Shown in pieces: positions 41,789 to 49,713 of a stretch of DNA of 64,000 nucleotides. The notes below the pieces were generated by a model. It was not told the origin of the DNA, did no database searches, and was given only the letters and a program-made list of their open reading frames with translations. The DNA comes from Streptomyces diacarni. GTDB lineage: Bacteria; Actinomycetota; Actinomycetes; Streptomycetales; Streptomycetaceae. The translations under genes were made by a program, and so were the position numbers. Position 1 is the stretch's first letter, and every line of letters starts with the position of its first letter. The stretch covers positions 185,200-249,199 of the forward strand of contig NZ_QOIN01000045.1 in NCBI RefSeq assembly GCF_003323715.1. Direction: 5' to 3'.

Positions 41789-43153
41789 TCAGGGCCGGGG
41801 GTCCGCGTCGGGGCCCTGGGGCCACAGCTGCGGGTCCGGTGTGAAGCGGACCCCGAGTGCGCCGCCCTTGAGGCCCGCGCCGCTCACCCGGCAGCGCCGC
41901 AGTGCGGAGGGGAGGGCGAGGACGCGGCGGTAGGGGCCGACTCCGACGGTCAACTCGTCGCCGCGCCGCACCAGTTCGAGCTCGTCGCGGTCCGCTCCCG
42001 GCAGCGGGAGCCGCCACACCAGCGTGCCGTCCTCGGCGATCCTGTCCTCGACCCAGCCGTAGGCGACGTCGGTGTCCGGCGCGGTGTCCGCTCCGGCGGG
42101 CGGTCGCAGGCCCTCGCCCCCGCCGCCCGCCTCGGGCGCGACGGCGGTGCGGGCCGCGTCGGCCAGCGCCGTCAGGTCCTCGACCCCGCGCGGGTCGCGG
42201 CCCAGGTGGGGCAGCTCGCACAGCGGAACGGAGTCGGCCGCGCACGTGCCGCGCAGCTCCCGCAGCGCGGCCTGCTGCTGTCCGGCCAGTGCGGCCAGCC
42301 ACCTGTCGGAAGATCCGGTGGGCAGCAGCCGGTTGGCGACGACGGATTCCAGCGCGAGCCCGTGCAGCCGCAGCCCGGCGCCCGCGGTGCGCAGGGACTC
42401 GGCCGCCAGCGGTCCCGGCTCGGTGACCAGCCGGACGACCGTCGTGGGCGCGTCGACGATCTCCTGGACCGCGGCGAGCTGCTTCGACCAGCGGGTGGCG
42501 GTCTCGTACAGCCACTGCGCGGGCATGGGGGCGCCGGCCAGCTGCGCGAGTATCGGCCGCAGCGCGCGGGCCGTCTGGCGTTCGGCGGGGACGAGGCGGC
42601 GCAGGTAGCGGCGGAGCTGCTCGGGCAGCGCGAGGAGGTTGAGGCCTTCGGGTGTGGGCGGCAGGTCGGCGACGACGATGTCCCAGCCGTCCGCGGCCGC
42701 GGCGGGAAGGGCGTCGGTGCGGTGCGCCGCGTGCAGGGCGCGCAGCAGCGCGAAGGCGCCGGCGCCGGGGAGTTCGGTCAGCTCGTCCTCGTCGAGGGGG
42801 ACGGCGCCGAGCAGGTCGAGCACGGTCTTGCCGCGCTGCTGGAGGTCGACGGCCTGCCTGCGGAACTCCTCGCCGGCCTCGACCCGCCCCAGCCACAGTC
42901 CCGGCACCCCGGCGACGGCCTCGAAGGCGTCGGTGCCCGGCACGTGGGCGGCGGGTGTGCCGCCCTGGACCGGGTCGTCGGCGCCGGCGCCGGGGGTCAG
43001 CAGCGCGGCGAGGCGGCGGGCGGGCTCGGGGCTCAGCAGCAGGGTGCGGTGCCCTTGGGCCGCGGCCGCGCAGGCGGTGGCGGCGGCGACCGTGGTGCGT
43101 CCCGTTCCGCCCGCGCCGGTGACCAGGAGGGTCTGCGGGCGCCCGCCGGTCAG
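41789..43153 (-). CDS. ArsA-like ATPase with CTG start and Arg P-loop
   Basis: A 454-residue protein of the ArsA/GET3 anion-transporting ATPase family. The P-loop is GAGGTGRTT (residues 13-21): the signature lysine at position two is Ala and the Walker A lysine is Arg19. DIVVADLPPTPEGLNLLALPEQLRRYLRR (in two parts) matches the switch region, and a beta-rich C-terminal domain follows. The only in-frame start before the P-loop is CTG at 43153, overlapping the SRPBCC stop as CTGA. No ATG, GTG or TTG is available nearby. It is coupled to the SRPBCC gene; the pair is conserved in actinobacteria and not linked to arsenic here. Confidence 0.82.
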   Translation of the reverse strand: MTGGRPQTLLVTGAGGTGRTTVAAATACAAAAQGHRTLLLSPEPARRLAALLTPGAGADDPVQGGTPAAHVPGTDAFEAVAGVPGLWLGRVEAGEEFRRQAVDLQQRGKTVLDLLGAVPLDEDELTELPGAGAFALLRALHAAHRTDALPAAAADGWDIVVADLPPTPEGLNLLALPEQLRRYLRRLVPAERQTARALRPILAQLAGAPMPAQWLYETATRWSKQLAAVQEIVDAPTTVVRLVTEPGPLAAESLRTAGAGLRLHGLALESVVANRLLPTGSSDRWLAALAGQQQAALRELRGTCAADSVPLCELPHLGRDPRGVEDLTALADAARTAVAPEAGGGGEGLRPPAGADTAPDTDVAYGWVEDRIAEDGTLVWRLPLPGADRDELELVRRGDELTVGVGPYRRVLALPSALRRCRVSGAGLKGGALGVRFTPDPQLWPQGPDADPRP

Positions 43154-43635
43154 TTGCCGTCCTTGTCCGTGCCGGACGTGGCGGACCCCTGGGCGCCGCC
43201 CGACTCGACGCGCTTCTTGAGGCCGTCGAGGGCGCGGTCGATGATGACCTTCTCGGCCTTGCGCTTGATCATCCCGAGCATGGGGATCTTGACGTCGACG
43301 GTGAGCTGGTAGGTCACCTCGGTCCGCTCGCCGCCGGCCAGCGGGGCGAGGCGGTAGACGCCGTCGAGGGAGCGGAGCATCTGGGACTTCACCAGGGACC
43401 AGCGCACCTCGTGCTCGCCGATCCACTCGTAGGCGAGGGTGTGCTCGTCCTTGATGGCCCCGGCGTCCAGCAGCAGGCGGACCTGTTCGGCGCGGCCCCG
43501 CTCGTCCTCGCCGAGGACCTCGGCCTCCTTCACCTCGCCGGTCCACTCCGGATAGCGGGGGAAGTCGGAGATCACGTTCATGACGGCCTCGGGTGCCGCG
43601 TCGACGGTGATGCTCGAGCTGGTGTGTTCCGCCAT
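43150..43635 (-). CDS. SRPBCC/START-like lipid- or polyketide-binding protein
   Basis: A 161-residue helix-grip protein. SSSITVDAAPEAVMNVISDFPRYPEWTGEVKEAEVL (in parts) is the typical N-terminus, and SLDGVYRLAPLAGGERTEVTYQLTVDVKIPM forms the later strands. KRKAEKVIIDRALDGLKKRVE is the long C-terminal helix that closes the cavity. Such proteins bind hydrophobic ligands. ATG 43635 is preferred over 43641 because GGAGGG lies eight bases upstream. The gene is coupled to the ArsA-like ATPase by a four-base overlap. Confidence 0.88.
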   Translation of the reverse strand: MAEHTSSSITVDAAPEAVMNVISDFPRYPEWTGEVKEAEVLGEDERGRAEQVRLLLDAGAIKDEHTLAYEWIGEHEVRWSLVKSQMLRSLDGVYRLAPLAGGERTEVTYQLTVDVKIPMLGMIKRKAEKVIIDRALDGLKKRVESGGAQGSATSGTDKDGN

Positions 43636-43888
43636 CGCCATGGCCCTCCGATGTACCCGTGTCCGAAATGCCCGCCGTGGCGCGGAAAGACCGCGCGAAT
43701 GCCCGTCGTGGCGCGGGGAGTCTCTGCGGTGGAAGGCTACCGCGCGTCCGGCGGCCCGACGCCGGGCGGGGCGTGGCCCTCCTCACCGCCGCCTCCGCCA
43801 CGCCTGTCACACCCGTCCCGGCTGCCACCGCTCCGGCGCCCACGACCGCCGGCCGCTCACCGCTTAGGCGCCCACGCGTGGCGGCCGC

Positions 43889-44650
43889 TCACCACTCCAG
43901 CGCCCACGGGGTGCCGGTCGCGTTGAAGTGGCCCACGTTGACGCACTCGGTCGCGCCGACGCGCATGCGCTGGACCAGCGGCTGGTGGACGTGTCCGAAC
44001 AGGTGGTAGCGCGGGCGCAGCGTGTGCAGGGCCTCCAGCAGCTGCGCGCTGCCGCGCTCGAAGCGGCGCGCGACGGTGTCGTAGCACAGGTCGGGCACCT
44101 CGGGCGGGATGTGGGTGCACAGCACGTCCACCTCGCCCAGCGCGGCGATCTTCGCCGCGTAGGTCTCGTCGTCGATCTCGTAGGGCGTGTTCATGGGCGT
44201 GCGCAGCCCGCCGCCGACGAAGCCGAAGCGCCACCCGCCGATGACGGCGGTCTCCCCGTCGAGGACGTTGACGCCCGCCCGCGCGTACTCCGGCCACAGC
44301 GGCGGCATGTCGACGTTGCCGTAGGTCGCGTACGTGGGGGTGGGGAAGGCCGCGAACAGTTCGGCGTACTGCTTGCGTACGGCCGCCTCCGTGGCCGCCT
44401 CGCGGTCCAGTCCGCCCCACAGCCGGCGGGAGTAGGCGCGGGCCTCGTCGAAGCGGCGGGCGGTGCGCAGGGCGACGATGCGGTCCGCGCTCTCGACGCC
44501 GAACAGGTCGGGGAAGATGCCGCGCGAGTGGTCGGCGTAGTCGAGGAAGAGGATCAGGTCTCCCAGGCAGACCAGCGCGTCCGCACCCTCGCCCGCCTTC
44601 GCGAGGTCCTCGCTGTTGCCGTGTACGTCGCTGACTACGTGGACTCGCAT
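43889..44650 (-). CDS. Calcineurin-like metallophosphoesterase
   Basis: A 253-residue metallophosphoesterase with the canonical motif series: VVSDVHGN (D-X-H), LVCLGDLI (GD), YGNVDMPP (GN[D/H]-like), VLCTHIPPE (H) and LFGHVHQP (GHXH). It resembles small YfcE-like phosphodiesterases. The substrate is unknown. ATG 44650 heads a minus-strand gene; 253 bases of repeat-rich spacer separate it from the SRPBCC gene, so cotranscription with that gene is uncertain. Confidence 0.9.
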   Translation of the reverse strand: MRVHVVSDVHGNSEDLAKAGEGADALVCLGDLILFLDYADHSRGIFPDLFGVESADRIVALRTARRFDEARAYSRRLWGGLDREAATEAAVRKQYAELFAAFPTPTYATYGNVDMPPLWPEYARAGVNVLDGETAVIGGWRFGFVGGGLRTPMNTPYEIDDETYAAKIAALGEVDVLCTHIPPEVPDLCYDTVARRFERGSAQLLEALHTLRPRYHLFGHVHQPLVQRMRVGATECVNVGHFNATGTPWALEW

Positions 44651-45027
44651 GCGCCCCACCCTAGAGCGGTCCTGGCGGGGCGGGGAGGGGGCGACCTGGG
44701 CGCCGGCGCGCACCCCCGCGGGCCGGGAGCCGGCCGGGGTCCGGACCGGAGCCGGCCGAAAAGCACCGTACGTCCGCTCTTACCGCTCTCTTCCCTCGCG
44801 GCTTCCGTGTCCCCGAACGCCTCGACTAGGCTGCATATCGGCCAACTCCACCTGTGACGCACAAGACATCTACGCGTCACCCTCTACCCCCATGCCCGTA
44901 CCGATGGGTAACGTCCGGGCCGTCATTCTTCCGGGATCGCAGGACCGTCCCGCGGACCGGGAGCCGAGCCAATGGAGGCCGACCCCGCGGCCCTCCCCTC
45001 TTGGCGCGCCGACGAGGAGCAGCAGTC
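44651..45027. other. 377-base divergent control region (phosphoesterase/fadD)
   Basis: A possible fadD promoter is TTCCGT (44803-44808), an 18-base spacer and TAGGCT (44827-44832), leaving a ~190-base leader before the TTG start at 45028. The leader contains CCCAT...ATGGG inverted elements around 44889-44908. I see no riboswitch family that I recognise. Confidence 0.4.
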
Positions 45028-46839
45028 TTGCGCGAGTACAGCCTTCCGGCCCTCTACGAAGTCCCCGCGGAGGGGAACCTGACGGACCTCATCCGCCGGA
45101 ACGCGGCTCGCCACCCCGACCTGCCCGTCATCGGACGCAAGCGCGAGGGCCGCTGGGAGGATCTGAGCGCCGCCGGCTTCCTCGCCGAGGTCCACGAGGC
45201 CGCCAAGGGGCTGATCGCCGCGGGCATCGAGCCGGGCGACCGCGTCGGTCTGATGTCGCGCACCCGCTACGAGTGGACCCTGTTGGACTTCGCCATCTGG
45301 AGCGCGGGCGGCGTCACCGTCCCCGTGTACGAGACCAGCTCCCCCGAGCAGATCTCCTGGATCCTCGGCGACTCCGGCGCCGTCGCCTGCCTCGTGGAGA
45401 CCGACGCGCACACCGCCGCCGTCGAATCCGTCCGCGACCGGCTGCCCGCGCTGCGCGAGGTGTGGCAGATCGAGCCCGCCGCCTCGCAAGACGAGGCCGC
45501 CGTCGCCCGACTCGCCGCCCTCGGCGCCCCGATCTCCGACGAGACGGTGGAGGAGCGCAGCTCCGTCGCCGACGCCGACTCACCGGCCACCCTCGTCTAC
45601 ACCTCCGGCACCACGGGCCGCCCCAAGGGCTGCGTGCTCACCCACCGCAGCTTCTTCGCCGAGTGCGGCAACGTCGTCGAACGGCTGCGCCCGATGTTCC
45701 AGCCGGGCGAGGGCTCGGTGCTGCTGTTCCTGCCCGTCGCCCACGTCTTCGGCCGTCTGGTGCAGGTCGCTGCCGTGATGGCGCCCATCAAACTCGGCCA
45801 CGTGTCCGACCTGAAGACCCTCACCGACGAACTCGGCGCCTTCCGGCCCACGATGGTGCTGGGGGTGCCCCGCGTCTTCGAGAAGGTCTTCAACTCCGCC
45901 CGCGCCCAGGCCGTCGCCGGTGGCAAGGGCAAGATCTTCGACAAGGCCGCCGAGGTCGCCGGCGCCTACAGCCGCGCCCTGGACGACCCGGAGGGGCCCT
46001 CCCTCAAGCTCAAATTCCAGCACCGGGTCTTCGACAAGCTGGTCTACAGCAAGCTGCGCGCCGTCCTCGGCGGCCGGGCCACCCACGCCATCTCCGGCGG
46101 CGCCCCGCTGGGCGAGCGGCTCGGCCACTTCTTCCGCGGCGTCGGCTTCACCGTGCTGGAGGGCTACGGGCTGACCGAGTCCTGCGCCGCGACGGCCTTC
46201 AACCCCTACGACCGGCCCAAGATCGGCACCGTGGGGCAGCCGCTGCCCGGCTCCGTCATCCGGATCGCCGACGACGGCGAGGTCCTGCTGCACGGCGAGC
46301 ACCTGTTCACGGGCTACTGGAACAACCCGCAGGCCAGTGAGGAGTCGCTGGCCGAGGGCTGGTTCCACACCGGCGACCTCGGCACCCTCGACGCCGACGG
46401 CTATCTGGCGATCACCGGGCGCAAGAAGGAGATTCTGGTGACGGCGGGCGGCAAGAACGTCGCCCCCGCCGTGATCGAGGACCGCATCCGCGGCCACGCG
46501 CTCGTCGCCGAGTGCATGGTCGTCGGCGACGGGCGCCCCTTCGTCGGCGCGCTGCTGACCGTGGACGAGGAGTTCTTGCCCCGCTGGGCCGCCGAGCACG
46601 GCAAGCAGCAGCTCAGTCACGAGGAGCTGCTCGCCGACGCCGATCTCCTCGCCGCGCTGCAGACCGCCATCGACGAGGGCAACAGCGCCGTCTCCAAGGC
46701 CGAGTCGGTCCGCAAGTTCCGCGTGCTGCGCGCGCAGTTCACCGAGGAGTCCGGCCACGTCACCCCCTCCCTCAAGCTCAAGCGGGGCGTGGTGGCCAAG
46801 GACTTCGCCGACGAGATAGAGGCCATCTACGCCGGGTAG
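45028..46839 (+). CDS. fadD: Long-chain fatty-acid-CoA ligase (FadD15-like)
   Basis: A 603-residue ANL-superfamily enzyme that activates fatty acids to CoA thioesters through an acyl-AMP. The P-loop-like motif is LVYTSGTTGRPKGCVLTH, A5 is YGLTESCAATAFNP, A7 is WFHTGDLGTLDADGYL and A8 is ITGRKKEILVTAGGKNVAP. Domain layout and length match the bacterial long-chain group. TTG 45028 is chosen because GAGGAG stands ten bases upstream and homology begins at REYSLPALYEVP. Convergent with the GT4 gene. Confidence 0.92.
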   Translation: MREYSLPALYEVPAEGNLTDLIRRNAARHPDLPVIGRKREGRWEDLSAAGFLAEVHEAAKGLIAAGIEPGDRVGLMSRTRYEWTLLDFAIWSAGGVTVPVYETSSPEQISWILGDSGAVACLVETDAHTAAVESVRDRLPALREVWQIEPAASQDEAAVARLAALGAPISDETVEERSSVADADSPATLVYTSGTTGRPKGCVLTHRSFFAECGNVVERLRPMFQPGEGSVLLFLPVAHVFGRLVQVAAVMAPIKLGHVSDLKTLTDELGAFRPTMVLGVPRVFEKVFNSARAQAVAGGKGKIFDKAAEVAGAYSRALDDPEGPSLKLKFQHRVFDKLVYSKLRAVLGGRATHAISGGAPLGERLGHFFRGVGFTVLEGYGLTESCAATAFNPYDRPKIGTVGQPLPGSVIRIADDGEVLLHGEHLFTGYWNNPQASEESLAEGWFHTGDLGTLDADGYLAITGRKKEILVTAGGKNVAPAVIEDRIRGHALVAECMVVGDGRPFVGALLTVDEEFLPRWAAEHGKQQLSHEELLADADLLAALQTAIDEGNSAVSKAESVRKFRVLRAQFTEESGHVTPSLKLKRGVVAKDFADEIEAIYAG

Positions 46840-46871
46840 GGCACCGCCTGCCCGTCCGCCGGGACGGTGCC
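46840..46871. terminator. Hairpin between fadD and the GT4 gene
   Basis: GGCACC (46840-46845) pairs with GGTGCC (46866-46871), with an inner GTCC/GGAC stem (46854-46857, 46862-46865). It could end transcription of fadD. Modest stem with an internal loop. Confidence 0.4.
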
Positions 46872-46948
46872 GCTCCGCTCCGCCCGGTACCCGAGCCGGG
46901 CCTGCGCGGCCGTCAGGTGCGGCACGAAGATCGGCCGCCGGCGCGGGC

Positions 46949-48091
46949 TCACAGCAGGGCGCGTAGCTTGTCCGCCAGCAGGTCCCAGCGCCAGCGCTCC
47001 TCCACCCACCGGCGGCCGCGGGCGCCCATGCGGGCCCGCAGCTGAGGGTCGCGCAGCAGTTCGACGAGGCGGTCGGCGGTCTCCTCGGGCGCGCCACCGC
47101 GCACCACCCAGCCCGTCTCGCCGTCGAGCACCGCGTCGGGCGCCCCGCCCGAGTCCCCCGCGACGACGGGCAGGCCGGTGGCGGAGGCCTCCAGGTAGAC
47201 GATGCCGAGGCCCTCGACGTCGAGTCCGCCGCGCCGGGTGCGGCAGGGCATGGCGAAGACGTCACCCGCCCCGTAGTGCGCGGGCAGCTCCTCCCACGCG
47301 ACGGGCCCGGTGAAGCGCACCGCGTCGGTCAGCCCGTGGGAGGCGGCGCGCTTCTCCAGATCGGCGCGGTGGGGGCCGCCGCCGACGATGAGCAGCACGG
47401 CCCCGGGCACGGCGGCCAGCACCCGCGGCATGGCGTCGATCAGCGTGTCCTGGCCCTTGCGCGGCACCAGCCGCGAGACGCACACGACGACGGGCCGGTC
47501 GGTCAGCCCCAGCCTGGCGCGGACCGCGCCGCCCCCGGAGTCGGGATGGAAGGTCTTCTCGTCGACGCCCGGCGGCAGCTGCACCATCCGGGCGGCCGCC
47601 TGGCGGGTGAGGGCGGACGCGATCCGGCTGCGGGTGTACTCGCCCAGGTAGGTGAGGGTGTCGGTGCCCTCGCCGATACGCCGCAGCAGGGTACGGGCCG
47701 CGGGGAGCTGGGCCCAGCCGGCCTCGTGCCCGTGCGTGGTCGCCACGATGCGTTCAGCCCCCGCCCGGCGCAGCGCGGGCGCCATCAGGCCGAGGGGGGC
47801 GGCGGCACCGAACCACACGGAGCGGCATCCGTGCTCCCGCAGCAGCGAGACGGCACGCTTGGTGACGCGCGGAGTGGGCAGCAGCATCGTCGTGCGGTCG
47901 CGCACGACCGTGAAAGGCTGCTCCGCGTCGAACGCCGCGGTGGCCTCCACACCTTCCCGGCCCCGCTTCCAGGTCGAGGCGTACACGACGACCTGGGACG
48001 GGTCCAGGCGCAGCGCCATGCTGTGCAGGAAGGCCTGGATGCCGCCGGGACGGGGCGGGAAGTCGTTGGTGACGATGAGGGTCTTGTGCAT
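46949..48091 (-). CDS. GT4 glycosyltransferase (PimB-like)
   Basis: A 380-residue GT-B glycosyltransferase of family 4. TLIVTNDFPPRPGGIQAFLHSMALRL (in part) at the N-terminus and HGHEAGWAQLPAARTLLRRIGE are close to the mannosyltransferase PimB, which adds mannose to phosphatidylinositol mannoside. The nucleotide-sugar site is GLGIVYLEASATGLPVVAGDSGGAPDAV (E-X7-E region), and CVSRLVPRKGQDTLIDAMP is the hinge. Acting on membrane lipids from the cytoplasm is inferred. ATG 48091. The GT87 gene diverges 68 bases away, suggesting joint mannolipid function. Confidence 0.88.
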   Translation of the reverse strand: MHKTLIVTNDFPPRPGGIQAFLHSMALRLDPSQVVVYASTWKRGREGVEATAAFDAEQPFTVVRDRTTMLLPTPRVTKRAVSLLREHGCRSVWFGAAAPLGLMAPALRRAGAERIVATTHGHEAGWAQLPAARTLLRRIGEGTDTLTYLGEYTRSRIASALTRQAAARMVQLPPGVDEKTFHPDSGGGAVRARLGLTDRPVVVCVSRLVPRKGQDTLIDAMPRVLAAVPGAVLLIVGGGPHRADLEKRAASHGLTDAVRFTGPVAWEELPAHYGAGDVFAMPCRTRRGGLDVEGLGIVYLEASATGLPVVAGDSGGAPDAVLDGETGWVVRGGAPEETADRLVELLRDPQLRARMGARGRRWVEERWRWDLLADKLRALL

Positions 48092-48159
48092 CGCCGCCGA
48101 CAGTACCGCGCGCGGGCGCGCGGGCCGTTGGCGCGGGCGCGGGCGGGCACAGCGAGGGA

Positions 48160-49713
48160 ATGGGCAGGATGCGCGGCGGGACGACGACGCCGGGAACACC
48201 GAAACCACCGAGGGCGCAGCGGACGCCGGGGACACCGGGGACGCCGGGGACGCCGGGGACGCCGGGGACGCCGGGGACGCCGGGGACACAGCGGCGTGGC
48301 GTGGTGGCGCCTTCGGTGGTCTGGGTGGCCACCCGGGCGGTGCTGCTGGCCTTCGTGTGCAAGGTCTTCACGGTGCCCGGCGGCATGGACATCACCTCCG
48401 ACGTCTCGGTGATCTACCACGGCTGGTTCGAGCAGCTGAGCGCCGGCGCGTTCCCCTCCCAGGACGTGACCTGGCAGTATCCGCCGGCCGCCGCCCTCGT
48501 CATCCTCTCCCCCGGGCTGCTGGCCGGCCTGCTGGACTACGCCTCCGCCTTCTTCGTACTGGCCTGCGCCGCCGACGCGGCGGTCCTCGCGCTGCTCCTG
48601 TACGCCGTCCGGCGCCGCAATCCGCGCGACGCCCGCGCCGACGCGGCCCGGCCGCGCCACCGGGCCGGCGTGTGGGCGTGGGTGGCCGGGGTACCGCTGC
48701 TGGGCCCGACCGCGTACGCGCGCTACGACCTGATGGTGACCGCCCTCGCCGTGGCCGCGCTGCTGGCCGCCACCCGCCACCCCCGGATGTGCGGGATGCT
48801 GGCGGGTCTCGGCGCGATGGTGAAGGTGTGGCCGATCCTGCTGCTGCTCGGCACCCGGCGCGGCCGCACCACCCGCACCGTCTGGCTCACCGCGCTGGCG
48901 ACCGCAGTGGTGCTGGCCGCCGGGTTCGCGGCCACCATGCCCGGCTCCCTGGACTTCCTGGCCGGACAGCGCGGCCGTGGCACCGAGGTGGAGTCGGTCG
49001 GCTCCCTGGCGCTGCACGCGGCCCGGTACTTCTTCGACTGGGACGGCCGGGTACTGCTGCGGTACGGCTCGATGGAGTTCGTCGGATCCGGGGTGCGGCT
49101 GGTGACCGACGCGGCCATGGTCGTGACCGGGGCGTGCTTCGGCTGGCTGCTGCTGTGGCGGCTGCGGGCGCGTACCTGGGCACCGGACACCCCGGCACAG
49201 GCGTCGCTGGCCGCCGTGCTGGTCTTCGTCGTCACCAGCAGGGTGCTCTCTCCGCAGTACCTGATCTGGCTGGTCGGGCTGGCCGCCGTCTGCCTCACCC
49301 TGCGCACCGGCCGCCAGGCGCTGCCGGCCTGGCTGGTGCTGGCGGCGACGGGGCTGACCCAGCTGGAGTTCCCCGTCTGGTTCACCGACGTGGTCACCGG
49401 CGAGGGACCTGGCCTGCTGGTGCTGGCGGTCCGCAACGCGCTGCTGGTGGCCGCCGCCGTGCTCGCCTGCGGACGGCTGTGGCGTACGACGGTGACCGGA
49501 ACGCGGAAGGACCGGGCCGGCAGCCAGGACGGCAGGGAAGGCCGGCACGACGAGGAGGACCAGGACGACGGCGGCGCGGACCGGGACGGCACGGACGGCG
49601 CCCGGGGCGGCGCCCTGCCGGGGATGCGCGGCCCCGACGGGGTACGGCCGCTCAGCCCCGGGACGGACCCCGGCCCAGCTGCGCCGTCACATACGCCCGC
49701 CACCGGTCGGTGA
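48160..49713 (+). CDS. GT87 polyprenol-mannose-dependent mannosyltransferase
   Basis: A ~517-residue polytopic membrane protein with about 9-10 hydrophobic segments. GGMDITSDVSVIYHGWFEQLSAGAFPSQDVTWQYPPAAAL (in parts) shows the luminal Asp motif and WQYPP typical of the DUF2029/GT87 family, which adds mannose from a polyprenol carrier outside the membrane. The first ~45 residues contain a (Thr-Pro-Gly) repeat from a 9-bp minisatellite, so the true start could instead be GTG 48300 after it. The C-terminal tail is charged and overlaps the convergent downstream gene by 62 bases. Confidence 0.82.
   Translation: MGRMRGGTTTPGTPKPPRAQRTPGTPGTPGTPGTPGTPGTPGTQRRGVVAPSVVWVATRAVLLAFVCKVFTVPGGMDITSDVSVIYHGWFEQLSAGAFPSQDVTWQYPPAAALVILSPGLLAGLLDYASAFFVLACAADAAVLALLLYAVRRRNPRDARADAARPRHRAGVWAWVAGVPLLGPTAYARYDLMVTALAVAALLAATRHPRMCGMLAGLGAMVKVWPILLLLGTRRGRTTRTVWLTALATAVVLAAGFAATMPGSLDFLAGQRGRGTEVESVGSLALHAARYFFDWDGRVLLRYGSMEFVGSGVRLVTDAAMVVTGACFGWLLLWRLRARTWAPDTPAQASLAAVLVFVVTSRVLSPQYLIWLVGLAAVCLTLRTGRQALPAWLVLAATGLTQLEFPVWFTDVVTGEGPGLLVLAVRNALLVAAAVLACGRLWRTTVTGTRKDRAGSQDGREGRHDEEDQDDGGADRDGTDGARGGALPGMRGPDGVRPLSPGTDPGPAAPSHTPATGR
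48223..48285. repeat. 9-bp minisatellite at the 5' end of the GT87 gene
   Basis: Seven head-to-tail copies of ACGCCGGGG; the second has one A for G. Each unit encodes Thr-Pro-Gly in the annotated frame, so gain or loss of copies preserves the frame. Confidence 0.9.

Noticed and set aside
31790..43153. Arsenic resistance system (ArsB-like permease plus ArsA-like ATPase)
   Set aside because: The two genes are 9 kb apart with pfkA, macRS and glkA between; no arsR or arsC, and the ArsA-like P-loop lysines are lost.
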